64,000 bases of DNA from JBDWFY01 sp039976075 (GTDB lineage: Bacteria; Pseudomonadota; Alphaproteobacteria; Rhizobiales; Stappiaceae): NCBI GenBank assembly GCA_039976075.1, contig JBDWFY010000021.1, positions 1 to 64,000 of the forward strand, read 5' to 3'. Numbering within the stretch: the first letter of the stretch is position 1; each line of letters starts with the position of its first letter. This document shows, in pieces, positions 23,945 through 32,429 of this stretch. A program made the position numbers and the translations under genes. The notes under the pieces are model-generated. The model saw only the letters and a list, made by a program, of their open reading frames with translations, was not told the DNA's origin and ran no database searches.

Positions 23945-24997
23945 CTATGTCCCCAGTCGCTGCCAGATATCGACATCACTCCATTCTGCCAAAAATCTGT
24001 AAGGATAGGCGGGCAGACCGACTGAAGACACTTCAGTCAATACGTCAATGTCGGACTGTTCAAGCACAAGATCCGCTGCGGCCAGGTTATCCGCCAGTTG
24101 TGCTGCCGTTCGGGCACCCAGGAGAATAGAGGCTACACCGGGACGGGAACAGAGCCAGGTAATAGCCACGTGAGACGGTGGGCGGTCATATCGATCTGCG
24201 ACAGACTGGAGGGTCTTGAGAATATCGTGGGTCCGGTCGGTGTTCCGCAAGTCGTAGGCCTCCACGCCGCGGCCTGGATCCTCTCCCAGTCGACTTGCAC
24301 CACTGGGCCGTTTGTCTGCAGTGTACTTGCCGGTAAGCCAACCACCACCCAGCGGCGACCAGGGTGTCAGAGCAATCCCGGCTTCAAGACAACAGGGCAG
24401 GACTTCCAACTCGATACCGCGTTCCAGCAGGTTGTAGTGTGGTTGCACGGCGACAGGCGAAGGCAGGTTTTCTGCGCTGGCTGTTGAAAGGATTTTTTGC
24501 AACTGCCAGCCGCTCACGTTTGACCACGCGATGTTATGGATCTTCCCGGCACTGACGAGATCAGCCAGTGTCTCCAGAGTGCGACGGACATCCGTGTGCT
24601 GATCCCAGCCGTGGATGAAATAGATATCGATGGCGTCGGTCTGAAGGCGTTTCAGACTCTCATTGACAGACCGAACCAGGCTGCGGCGGGATGCACCATA
24701 GCTTCCTGGAGGTGGTGCGAACCGTCCCTTGGTCGCCAGGATAAGGTCACCCATGCCCCCGCGCTTGCGGCCCCAATTTCCGATGATCTCTTCAGACAGT
24801 CCGGCGCTGTAGACATCTGCCGTGTCGATGAACGTCCCGCCATGGTCGACGAAAACGTCGAGTTGGCGAAAGGCTTCTGCCTCGCTGGTTTCAGCGCCAA
24901 ATGTCATTGCGCCCAGTGCCATTTGCGAGACCATGGGGCCGCCATTGCCCAAAGGATTCACAGCGATGTTGCACTTCTTGTGTTGTTGCTGGGTCAT
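23945..24997 (-). CDS. Aldo/keto reductase
   Basis: 350 residues, the usual length for the YajO/Tas-like AKR group. The catalytic tetrad is visible: Asp in TFIDTADVYSAGLSEEIIG, Tyr in the same motif, Lys in LILATKGRF and His in DIYFIHGWDQH. The NADPH-binding C terminus has VASILLGARTAAQLADNLAA. The Tyr is three residues after the Asp of the DTADxY motif as expected. It reduces aldehydes or sugars with NADPH. The start overlaps the stop of a small upstream gene by four bases; a LysR gene (25394) diverges from that pair and is the probable regulator. Confidence 0.9.
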   Translation of the reverse strand: MTQQQHKKCNIAVNPLGNGGPMVSQMALGAMTFGAETSEAEAFRQLDVFVDHGGTFIDTADVYSAGLSEEIIGNWGRKRGGMGDLILATKGRFAPPPGSYGASRRSLVRSVNESLKRLQTDAIDIYFIHGWDQHTDVRRTLETLADLVSAGKIHNIAWSNVSGWQLQKILSTASAENLPSPVAVQPHYNLLERGIELEVLPCCLEAGIALTPWSPLGGGWLTGKYTADKRPSGASRLGEDPGRGVEAYDLRNTDRTHDILKTLQSVADRYDRPPSHVAITWLCSRPGVASILLGARTAAQLADNLAAADLVLEQSDIDVLTEVSSVGLPAYPYRFLAEWSDVDIWQRLGT

Positions 24998-25245
24998 GAG
25001 AGTATCCCTTTCACGATTGCCTGTGTCTCTCTTGTTACCTGGCTGAAAATTCGGAACGCATGCTCGGTCCTTCTCGCGGCAATACCCAGCACTGCGGAAA
25101 GCGCATCAAAGGTGTATTGGAACAACCTGGTATCCGACCCGCCATAGGCGTTCAGAAAGGCTTCTTCTTCGAGCAATGCTTTTGATTTTCCTTCGTGGGG
25201 AAAGGGGCGCTCTCTACCACCCATATTGGGCGCGGTATTTTTCAT
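24994..25245 (-). CDS. Small hypothetical protein (83 residues) coupled to the aldo/keto reductase
   Basis: From ATG 25245 (KNTAPNMGGRERPFPHEG, KSKALLEEEAFLNAYG), a soluble, largely helical protein ending SQVTRETQAIVKGILS. The frame is open farther upstream but that part overlaps the divergent LysR gene and looks non-coding. Its stop overlaps the reductase ATG. No family recognised. Confidence 0.5.
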   Translation of the reverse strand: MKNTAPNMGGRERPFPHEGKSKALLEEEAFLNAYGGSDTRLFQYTFDALSAVLGIAARRTEHAFRIFSQVTRETQAIVKGILS

Positions 25246-25393
25246 GTCTGTCTCCTGCGGGAAATGGTTTGTGCTTTGCCCGGACGCCGGGGTGTGTTCC
25301 TCCAGTGGCGGAACAGCACAGGCACTTGACCCGGGAAGGAATTTAGTGACTTGTTGGGTGCTATGGAATGAATAGGTTTGAACAGGTCTTTGC

Positions 25394-26218
25394 ATGAATG
25401 AAAAGAACGTCGAGTGGAACGATCTGCATCTTTTTCTCGCTGTTGCGCGGGAAGGGGGGCTGTCACCGGCGGCGCGGGCCACCGGGCGCAGCGCTGCGAC
25501 GTTGGGGCGGCGCATGCTTGCGCTTGAACGCTCTATCGGACGTGAGTTATTCGTCAGGCACGATCGCGGTTACGAGTTGACCGCCGATGCACGCAAGCTG
25601 CTGGATGATTTGACGGAGATCGAAACCCATATTCTCAGGCTGACTACCGCACCGGGAGAGACAGAACGACCGCTCGTGAAGGTCTCGGCGGGCACGTGGA
25701 CGACACTGGCCCTGCTTGAAAAGCTGGACGACATCACGGGTACGCCCGCCGATATCAGGTTAAGATTCATTTCGGCAGAGAACAGTCTGGATATTCCACG
25801 CCGGGAGGTCGTCATCGGTTTCAGAAACAAGCGCCCGACTGAAGAGAGCCTGGCGGGACGAAAACTCTCACATGTCGAGTTTGCACCCTATGCCAGAAAG
25901 AATGCGCCCCAACGCTGGATCAAAGTTCTGACCGACACGCCCTCAGCCCGGTGGCTGGAAAAGACAGTTGGTAATGATGCTGTCTGTGAGGTAAATGCTC
26001 CGCGTAACAGTCTTGACCTGGCGATTGCAGGCAAGGGCGTTGCATTGCTGCCGACCTTCATAGGTGATGCTCACAAGGTTTTGCACCGTGCAGGAGGAGC
26101 AGTCCCCGAGCTGTCCCATGATCAATGGATCGTAACCCATCAGGATGATCGGCATCTTCCCGAAGTCCGACGAACGATCGATCGGTTATGCCGTGTTCTG
26201 GAGGATCTCAATCGATAA
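25394..26218 (+). CDS. LysR-family transcriptional regulator
   Basis: 274 residues, shorter than the usual 300. The HTH spans about residues 8-65 (WNDLHLFLAVAREGGLSPAA, then SAATLGRRMLALERSIGREL and FVRHDRGYELTADARKLL). The effector domain is compact (VKVSAGTWTTLALLEKLDDI; LAIAGKGVALLPTFIGDAH). This HTH variant, with TGRSAATLGRRM in place of the more usual SQPAVSRQI, belongs to a LysR subgroup that often regulates oxidoreductase genes. Divergent from the 25245-23945 pair. Confidence 0.83.
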   Translation: MNEKNVEWNDLHLFLAVAREGGLSPAARATGRSAATLGRRMLALERSIGRELFVRHDRGYELTADARKLLDDLTEIETHILRLTTAPGETERPLVKVSAGTWTTLALLEKLDDITGTPADIRLRFISAENSLDIPRREVVIGFRNKRPTEESLAGRKLSHVEFAPYARKNAPQRWIKVLTDTPSARWLEKTVGNDAVCEVNAPRNSLDLAIAGKGVALLPTFIGDAHKVLHRAGGAVPELSHDQWIVTHQDDRHLPEVRRTIDRLCRVLEDLNR

Positions 26219-26256
26219 GGGTCGACAAGTTTGCGCGCGTCGGAAATTTTGTCGAT

Positions 26257-27009
26257 TCACAGCTCCCGCAATGTCTCGTTGAAACGAGCCATAACCCGGT
26301 TTGCACGATGCAGAAGCAAATCCTTGCTGTGGACTTCAATGCGATCTTTCAGATGAGAGCCGCCAACAAATCCCAGAGCCCGCATGCCCGCTTTCTTGGC
26401 AGCCACAATGCCTGCGGGGGAATCTTCTATGACAAGGCATTTTTCCGGCGACGCCCCCATCTCCCTTGCTGCATGCAGAAACAGATCCGGTGCGGGTTTG
26501 CCATGTTCGACAAGGTCAGCACTGAAAATGCGATTTTTGAATCTGTTCGTCAGCAAGGTTGCTTTCAGCGCAACGCCTAGCCGTTCGAAGGAACCTCCGG
26601 AGGCAATACAATATGGTACCTCTCGCTGGTCAAGAGCATCAAGTAGATCAATCAAACCAGGCATCACCGTCAGTTCCTTTGCGAACCGGGCGAAGAGTGC
26701 ATCATACCACTTGCGGGCAAACCCTTCTGAAGTCTTGCCGGTGCTGTCAGTATCCAGAAACGCTTCGATCTTGTTGATCGCGGAGCCCAGGAACTTGGCC
26801 CTTACTTCATCGACCGACATCTTCACTCCGAACGCATGAAGTGCCTTTTGAAGTTCACTGAGTGAGATCACCTCGCTGTCGGCCACGACACCATCGAAGT
26901 CGAAAATCACCAGTTCCGTGGTGACAAGCTCTGTGCCTGCCACACGCCCGGCCTGTGCCTTCGACTCAGGATCGTCCTGGGAAGATGCGTTGTTCAGCTT
27001 TGAGTCCAT
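26257..27009 (-). CDS. HAD-family sugar-phosphate phosphatase/mutase-like hydrolase
   Basis: 250 residues. Motif I VIFDFDGVVADSEVISLSEL holds the nucleophile Asp and acid/base Asp; motif II is the Ser of CIASGGSFE; motif III Lys lies near KPAPDLFLHAARE; motif IV is LVIEDSPAGIVAAKKAGMRA. A helical cap at about 45-110 makes it a subclass IA phosphatase of the beta-phosphoglucomutase/GPH group. It follows the ABC ATPase gene by 15 bases in the polyol locus. HAD phosphatases in such loci are thought to remove wrongly phosphorylated or toxic sugar phosphates. Confidence 0.85.
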   Translation of the reverse strand: MDSKLNNASSQDDPESKAQAGRVAGTELVTTELVIFDFDGVVADSEVISLSELQKALHAFGVKMSVDEVRAKFLGSAINKIEAFLDTDSTGKTSEGFARKWYDALFARFAKELTVMPGLIDLLDALDQREVPYCIASGGSFERLGVALKATLLTNRFKNRIFSADLVEHGKPAPDLFLHAAREMGASPEKCLVIEDSPAGIVAAKKAGMRALGFVGGSHLKDRIEVHSKDLLLHRANRVMARFNETLREL

Positions 27010-27024
27010 CTGATGTGAGATGCT

Positions 27025-28050
27025 CTAGCGCAGAGCTTCGCCCCCTTTGTCAAATTGATGCAGCCGGTGGGTAGGAAATTCGACGCCTATGACGTCCCCT
27101 TGTTTGGTTTGGTCATCGCCATCGGTTCGCACGACAATGGTCAACTCCCGGGAGGCTTCGATATAGAGAAGGCTTTCACCACCCAACTGTTCCTTGACCT
27201 TAACCGACGCATCGAATGTGCCGGTTCCCCCTTCACCAATCAGAATGTGTTCAGGGCGGCAGCCGATGTAGTGGGTCTGAGGATTCACACTGAGACCACG
27301 CTGGCCGGGCAGTTTGGTCGGCTCGAATACATTCATGGCGGGGGAGCCGATGAACTCGGCGACGAATTTGGAATTCGGCCGATGGTAGAGATCCATGGGT
27401 GATCCTACCTGTTCAACGCGGCCGCCATTGAGCACGACAATTTTGTCAGCCATTGTCATGGCTTCAACCTGATCATGGGTTACGTAGATCATTGTTGCGC
27501 TGAGCTGATTATGCAGAGCCTCCAGCTCGACACGCATCTGAACGCGCAGCTTGGCGTCCAGATTAGAGAGCGGCTCGTCGAACAGAAACACCTTTGGGTT
27601 CCTGACAATGGAACGGCCTATAGCCACCCGTTGACGCTGACCTCCAGACAATTGTCCGGGCTTTCGATCCAGGTATTCCTCCAGTTGCAGGATGCGCGAA
27701 GCATCGTTGACCCTGGCGGTGCGTTCGGCCGCCTCAACACCATTGACTTTCATGCCGAATTCCATGTTCTGGCGAACTGTCATATGCGGATACAGCGCGT
27801 AGGACTGAAAAACCATGGAGACGCCGCGATCTGCCGGAGCTGCGTTTGAAACATCGTTGTCGCCAATTGCGATTTCGCCGGAATTGATTCCTTCCAGTCC
27901 TGCAATGCTGCGTAACAATGTCGATTTACCGCAGCCGGATGGCCCGACAAATACAACGAATGCGCCATCTTCAATATCCAGAGAAACGTCGAACAGCGCC
28001 TGGACCGAACCGTAGAACTTGTTCACATTTTTCAGCTTCACAATCGCCAA
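27025..28050 (-). CDS. ABC transporter ATP-binding protein, MalK/SmoK type
   Basis: 341 residues, a full MalK-like protein. The nucleotide-binding domain spans 1-235: Walker A GPSGCGKSTLL, Q loop SMVFQSYALYPHMTV, signature LSGGQRQRVAIGR, Walker B VFLFDEPLSNLDA and switch His in IYVTHDQVEAMT. The C-terminal OB-fold (TOBE) regulatory domain follows (GCRPEHILIGEGG). It energises the importer whose other parts start at 28206, but is transcribed divergently with the HAD gene, sharing a 155-base regulatory region. Confidence 0.92.
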   Translation of the reverse strand: MAIVKLKNVNKFYGSVQALFDVSLDIEDGAFVVFVGPSGCGKSTLLRSIAGLEGINSGEIAIGDNDVSNAAPADRGVSMVFQSYALYPHMTVRQNMEFGMKVNGVEAAERTARVNDASRILQLEEYLDRKPGQLSGGQRQRVAIGRSIVRNPKVFLFDEPLSNLDAKLRVQMRVELEALHNQLSATMIYVTHDQVEAMTMADKIVVLNGGRVEQVGSPMDLYHRPNSKFVAEFIGSPAMNVFEPTKLPGQRGLSVNPQTHYIGCRPEHILIGEGGTGTFDASVKVKEQLGGESLLYIEASRELTIVVRTDGDDQTKQGDVIGVEFPTHRLHQFDKGGEALR

Positions 28051-28137
28051 TGGCTTCTCCTCCGGGCTTTCAGCCGCATTGCTCGTAGGCGTTCATTTGT
28101 ATCGACACCTAATCTTTTGTGTTGACACCCGCTATAT

Positions 28138-28151
28138 AATACAATTGTATT
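28138..28151. promoter_or_regulatory. Palindrome and promoter region between ATPase and binding protein genes
   Basis: AATACAATTGTATT is a perfect 14-bp palindrome, 55 bases before the binding-protein ATG. Just upstream is TTGACA (28122-28127) and a CATTTGTAT (28094-28102) that recurs at 33908-33916 in front of the xylulokinase/dehydrogenase pair. It is a candidate operator for the SorC-type regulator. Confidence 0.5.
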
Positions 28152-28205
28152 CTCATCGAGACAAAAGAATGTCAACGAGTTTTCAACCCCTGGGAGGAGG
28201 ATCTT

Positions 28206-29546
28206 ATGAAACTCAAGAATCTATTGTGTACGGTTGCTGTTGCTGCGACGCTTTCAACGAGCGCTATGGCGGACAATCATGCCTGGAGCCTAAAGAAAGC
28301 AGCCGAGCCCTATGCAGGCACAACCATTGATGTGGTGTTTCTGCTGCGCCCCGGCTATGAGGCCATTGAAGCCATGTTGCCGGAATTTGAAAAAGAAACC
28401 GGCATCAAAGTCAACATCATCAAGCACCCCTATGAAAACGCGCTGGGTGAGCAAGTGCGCGATTTCGTGGCAGGTGGCGACCTCGACGTTGCGCTTATTG
28501 ATCTGGTCTGGATCGGCAACTTCGCGGAGAATGACTGGATCCTGCCGGTTGACAAATTCACGTCAAACCCGGATTTGACCGATCCGGATCTGGATATGGA
28601 CGACTTCTTTCCGTTGGTCCTGAATGCCTTTGGCGGCTGGAATGGCACGGTCTACGGGTTGCCGTTCGACAATTATTCCGGGCTTTTGTTCTATAATAAA
28701 TGCATGCTGGAAGAGGCCGGGTTCGATGGTCCGCCAGAAACCTGGGCCGACTTGAAAGACGTTTATGGCCCGGCATTGACCAAGGATGGCAAACACGCCT
28801 ACGCGCTGCAATCAAAGCGGAATGAAACCCAGTCCGCTGATTCCTTCGCCCGCATGCTCTGGCCGTTTGGCGGTTCATTCCTCGACAAGGATTTCAAATC
28901 CAATCTGCTCAGCGAGGAATCTCAGAACGGTCTGAAGTTCCGGCAGGATCTGATGCAGTACATGCCGGATGGAATCGTCGCCTACGACCATGCAGAAACG
29001 GTCAATGGATTTGCGCAGGGTGATGTGGCCATGATCACTGAGTGGTCAGCCTTCTATTCGACTGTGGTATCGCCGGAAACATCCAAAATTGCGGAATGCG
29101 TAGAAATTGCACCTGAGCCGGTCGGTCCGGCTGGCCGGAAACCGGCGTTGGGTGGCTTTTCGCTCGCTGTCGCCTCCCAGGCGGATGAAAAAGAACAGGC
29201 TGCAGCCTGGCTCTTCATCCAATGGGCAACGTCGAAGGCCAAAGCCCTCGAATATCTGGAACGAGGCGGTGTACCGGCGCGCAAGTCAGCTTATGCCGAT
29301 CCGGCTCTGGTGGAAAAGTTCAAGTTCATTCCCGCCCTGGTCGAGTCCTGGCAGGATGGCGTCCCTGAATTCCGTCCTCGCTTTGCCGAATGGCCGGAAA
29401 TTACTGAAATCGTTCAGGAGTGGGGCTCCAAGATGATGCTTGGTGAAGTCACTACAGAAGAAGGCGCCAAGATCCTGGGCGAACGCATGGAAGCGGTATT
29501 GGAAGAGGCCGGCTACTACTCCGGTGAGAAGCCTTTGGCGCAATAG
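28206..29546 (+). CDS. Polyol/sugar ABC transporter substrate-binding protein (family 1)
   Basis: 446 residues with a signal peptide (LKNLLCTVAVAATLSTSAMA). It is an extracellular solute-binding protein family 1 fold: DVVFLLRPGYEAIEAMLPEF, PFDNYSGLLFYNKCMLEEAG, GDVAMITEWSAFYSTVV and GGFSLAVASQADEKEQAAAW, the regions that form the sugar cleft. The sequence style fits the SmoE/MtlE-like polyol receptors. A strong ribosome site (GGGAGGAGG) precedes the ATG. It heads the operon with two permeases. Sorbitol, mannitol, xylitol or arabitol are the likely ligands from the neighbouring enzymes; the exact one cannot be read from sequence. Confidence 0.88.
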   Translation: MKLKNLLCTVAVAATLSTSAMADNHAWSLKKAAEPYAGTTIDVVFLLRPGYEAIEAMLPEFEKETGIKVNIIKHPYENALGEQVRDFVAGGDLDVALIDLVWIGNFAENDWILPVDKFTSNPDLTDPDLDMDDFFPLVLNAFGGWNGTVYGLPFDNYSGLLFYNKCMLEEAGFDGPPETWADLKDVYGPALTKDGKHAYALQSKRNETQSADSFARMLWPFGGSFLDKDFKSNLLSEESQNGLKFRQDLMQYMPDGIVAYDHAETVNGFAQGDVAMITEWSAFYSTVVSPETSKIAECVEIAPEPVGPAGRKPALGGFSLAVASQADEKEQAAAWLFIQWATSKAKALEYLERGGVPARKSAYADPALVEKFKFIPALVESWQDGVPEFRPRFAEWPEITEIVQEWGSKMMLGEVTTEEGAKILGERMEAVLEEAGYYSGEKPLAQ

Positions 29547-29570
29547 GTTTCATGCGCTAAACTTTGGGTC

Positions 29571-29593
29571 AGGGCCGCCGCTGTTGCGGCCCT
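29571..29593 (+). terminator. Attenuator-like hairpin after the binding-protein gene
   Basis: AGGGCCGC / GCGGCCCT, eight perfect pairs, seven-base loop, then GTCTTTATCT. Such hairpins after binding-protein genes lower distal expression and stabilise the upstream message. Confidence 0.65.
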
Positions 29594-29623
29594 GTCTTTA
29601 TCTAAAACGACACGGGGAGCAGA

Positions 29624-30490
29624 ATGCGCGATCAAGTCACGCGAAAAACGGTCTTCGCATTCATCGGTCCGGCTGTAATCGGACTGGCTGTCATCGGGAT
29701 CGCGCCGTTACTCTATGCGGTGTGGACCAGCCTGCAGTTCTACAATCTGACCAAGCTTAAGAAGGTCAAATTCATCGGTCTGGATAACTACTGGACCGTG
29801 GTGACCGACCAGGTGTTCTGGGAGGCCATGGGGCGCACATTTGTGCTGTTGTGTACGTCGCTACCCTTGCAGCTCGCGCTTGGACTGGGTATTGCGCTGG
29901 TGCTGCATCAGCCGGGTCTTACGCTGGTGAAAACGCTCACAAGATTGAGCCTCGTCCTGCCCATGGCCACAACCTATGCCGTCGTGGGTCTTTTAGGGCA
30001 GGTGATGTTCAACCAGAAGTTTGGCGTGGCGAACCAGTTGCTGGGAGGTGCGAACATCAACTGGATTGGCGACCCCAGCAATGCATTTTACATGATCATC
30101 TTCTGGGACGTTTGGCAGTGGACACCATTTGTTGCCCTGGTGATGCTTGCGGGACTGACCATGGTGCCGGGCGAAATTGAAGAAGCGGCGAAGCTCGAAA
30201 CAAAGAGCTGGTGGACGATATTGCGATACGTCCAGTTGCCATTCCTGATGCCCGGACTTGTTGCTGTCCTGATTCTGCGCACCGCAGATACGCTGAAACT
30301 GTTTGACATGGTCTTCACGCTGACCCGGGGAGGTCCGGGATCCTCGACAGAGTTCATATCCTTGATGATTCAGCGCGTGGGCTTCCGCGGATTTGACCAG
30401 GGGCTTGCCTCAGCCCAGGCGGTTATACTTCTGATCATCACCATCGTGCTGGCTCAGATCTACATCCGCGTCTTCTACAAGGAGGTCTGA
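29624..30490 (+). CDS. Polyol ABC transporter permease (MalF-like)
   Basis: 288 residues with six transmembrane segments. The cytoplasmic EAA loop (EEAAKLETKSWWTILRYVQL) contacts the ATPase; the first helix is FAFIGPAVIGLAVIGIAPLL. It is the first of two MalF/MalG-type permeases and ends VILLIITIVLAQIYIRVFYK. Only three bases separate it from the second permease. Function: half of the inner-membrane pore for the polyol captured by the protein at 28206. Confidence 0.92.
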   Translation: MRDQVTRKTVFAFIGPAVIGLAVIGIAPLLYAVWTSLQFYNLTKLKKVKFIGLDNYWTVVTDQVFWEAMGRTFVLLCTSLPLQLALGLGIALVLHQPGLTLVKTLTRLSLVLPMATTYAVVGLLGQVMFNQKFGVANQLLGGANINWIGDPSNAFYMIIFWDVWQWTPFVALVMLAGLTMVPGEIEEAAKLETKSWWTILRYVQLPFLMPGLVAVLILRTADTLKLFDMVFTLTRGGPGSSTEFISLMIQRVGFRGFDQGLASAQAVILLIITIVLAQIYIRVFYKEV

Positions 30491-30493
30491 CCC

Positions 30494-31312
30494 ATGACGC
30501 AGACACGAAATATACTGCCTCAACTCATCCTTCTTGGCTTGATCATGTTGTTATGCGTTTTCCCGTTTTACTGGATGGTGACAACGTCGTTGAAGACCCA
30601 AATCGTGGCGCTTGAAGCGCCGCCTGTCTGGCTGTTTGAACCGACGCTGGACAATTATCGTGAAGCCCTGTTCGAAGACGGGGTGCTTAGAACTCTCATC
30701 AACTCCCTGGTCATCGCCATCAGCACGACGATGTTGGCGCTGTTGCTGGGAGTACCGGCCGCATTTGCACTCGCGCGTTTCGAATTCCGGGGCAAAAAGG
30801 ATTTGTGGTTCTGGTTCATCACCAATCGCATGGTTTCGCCGATTGTGCTGGCCTTGCCGTTTTTTCTGATCGCTCGAAGCCTTGGATTGCTGGACAAGCA
30901 CATCACGCTGATCCTGATTTATCTGACCTTCAATCTACCCATTGTGATCTGGATTGTGACGGACCAGTTTCGCGGTATTCCGTATGATCTGGACGAGGCC
31001 GCCAAACTGGAAGGCGCGTCGCAATTTCGTATCATGCGGTCCATCTGTCTGCCCTTGGCTGTGCCAGGGGTTGCGGTTTCTGCGATTTTTTCCTTCATCT
31101 TTTCATGGAACGAACTGATGTTCGGCCTCATCCTGACACGCAGCGAAGCCAAGACTGCACCGGCGATGGCCGTCTCGTTTATGGAAGGTTACAACTTGCC
31201 ATACGGGAAGATCATGGCGACTTCTACGCTGATCGTGATTCCTGTGCTGATCTTTGCGTTGATCGCTTCCAAACAGTTGGTGCGCGGGCTGACAATGGGG
31301 GCAGTGAAGTAA
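30494..31312 (+). CDS. Polyol ABC transporter permease (MalG-like)
   Basis: 272 residues, six transmembrane segments. The N terminus LILLGLIMLLCVFPFYWMVT and the short periplasmic segment with LDNYREALFEDG are typical of MalG-type subunits. The EAA loop is DEAAKLEGASQFRIMRSICL followed by PLAVPGV. The C terminus ends KQLVRGLTMGAVK, the conserved end of this family. It completes the transporter with the permease at 29624 and the ATPase at 27025. Confidence 0.92.
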   Translation: MTQTRNILPQLILLGLIMLLCVFPFYWMVTTSLKTQIVALEAPPVWLFEPTLDNYREALFEDGVLRTLINSLVIAISTTMLALLLGVPAAFALARFEFRGKKDLWFWFITNRMVSPIVLALPFFLIARSLGLLDKHITLILIYLTFNLPIVIWIVTDQFRGIPYDLDEAAKLEGASQFRIMRSICLPLAVPGVAVSAIFSFIFSWNELMFGLILTRSEAKTAPAMAVSFMEGYNLPYGKIMATSTLIVIPVLIFALIASKQLVRGLTMGAVK

Positions 31313-31442
31313 CGTTTCCGGCAGGCCGAGTGCTAGTCAGTTCCGGCGGCATAAGCCGAAGTATTGTGTCCGACAACTTTGTGTTGCGCGCTTCGTTGAA
31401 TTCGGTACGAGTATATAACTTTTCAATGCAGGGGGAGCACCC

Positions 31443-32423
31443 GTGTCGCGACGTATCAAAATCGACCAGATCGATGAAGACGAACAGTTGCTGGTCCGTC
31501 TTGCATGGGCGTGTGAAATAGAGGGGCTCACACAGGCAGAGGCCGCTGAGCGGTTGGGGCTCACCCGGCTACGTGTCAACAAGGGGCTCAGCGAAGCCCG
31601 GCAGCGCGGTATTTTGCGGGTCAGCATCGATTCAGTTTATGCGGTTTCTGCGGAATTGGAATGGAAGCTTGAGTCGCATTTTGGACTGACACGCGCCGTT
31701 GTCGTGCCGTCTCCCAGTGATGCGCCATCGGTAACACAGTTGGTCAGCGCGGGTCTGGGCGCCTACCTGGGTAGCCTGCTCATTGAGCCTGAGCTCAAGA
31801 TGTTCGGCATGTCCTGGGGAAACACGCTCAATTTGGCGACGCGGTTCATGCAACCCCTGAACCGGCCCGATCTTGAGATTGTTTCGATTATGGGCGGTAT
31901 CATGCGCGGGTCGGACGTGAATGGGTATGAGATCACCACCCGACTGGCTGATCTGTGCAATGCCGAACACAGCTACTTTATCGCACCGTTGTTCGCTGGA
32001 AGCGCCCAGAGCCGTGAGGTTTTCATGGAGCAGGATATTGTCGTCGAAATGGTTGAGAAGATCCGTTCCTGCGGCGCCGTTGCGCTGGCAACGGGAGACC
32101 TGAACAGCTCACTTCTTGTACGTGATGCCTGCCCGAAAGACATCGACACACAAGAGCTGATCGACGCCGGCGGAGTTGGGGATATAATCGGCCATATCCT
32201 GAATGCCGAAGGCGAGGAGATTGATCATCCCATCAATGATCGGGTTATCGGCATTTCGCTTGATGACCTGATGCAGATTCCAAATGTCATTCTCGCTGCG
32301 GGTGGTGCGCACAAGGTGCCGATAGTCAGGGCGGCCCTCTCCAAGGGGTTCGTCAACACGCTGGTGACCGATGAGAACACGGCACAGGCCATTCTGGACG
32401 GGCAGGCTGGACCGGGCCACTGA
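31443..32423 (+). CDS. SorC/DeoR-family sugar-binding transcriptional regulator
   Basis: 326 residues. An N-terminal HTH at about 15-60 (VRLAWACEIEGLTQAEAAER, LGLTRLRVNKGLSEARQRGI) is followed by the SorC-type sugar-binding domain (LGAYLGSLLIEPELKMFGMS, WGNTL, ...SIMGGIM and AGGAHKVPIVRAALSKGFVN TLVTDENTA), where phosphorylated sugars bind. It starts at GTG 31443, 130 bases after the permease, so it may have its own promoter. Expected effector: a sugar or polyol phosphate such as xylulose 5-phosphate; targets are the palindromic regions at 28.1 and 33.9 kb. Confidence 0.9.
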   Translation: MSRRIKIDQIDEDEQLLVRLAWACEIEGLTQAEAAERLGLTRLRVNKGLSEARQRGILRVSIDSVYAVSAELEWKLESHFGLTRAVVVPSPSDAPSVTQLVSAGLGAYLGSLLIEPELKMFGMSWGNTLNLATRFMQPLNRPDLEIVSIMGGIMRGSDVNGYEITTRLADLCNAEHSYFIAPLFAGSAQSREVFMEQDIVVEMVEKIRSCGAVALATGDLNSSLLVRDACPKDIDTQELIDAGGVGDIIGHILNAEGEEIDHPINDRVIGISLDDLMQIPNVILAAGGAHKVPIVRAALSKGFVNTLVTDENTAQAILDGQAGPGH

Positions 32424-32429
32424 CAAGAC

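Noticed and set aside
24536..25147. Plus-strand frame of 203 codons
   Set aside because: Antisense shadow of the aldo/keto reductase and its small partner; no coherent domain.
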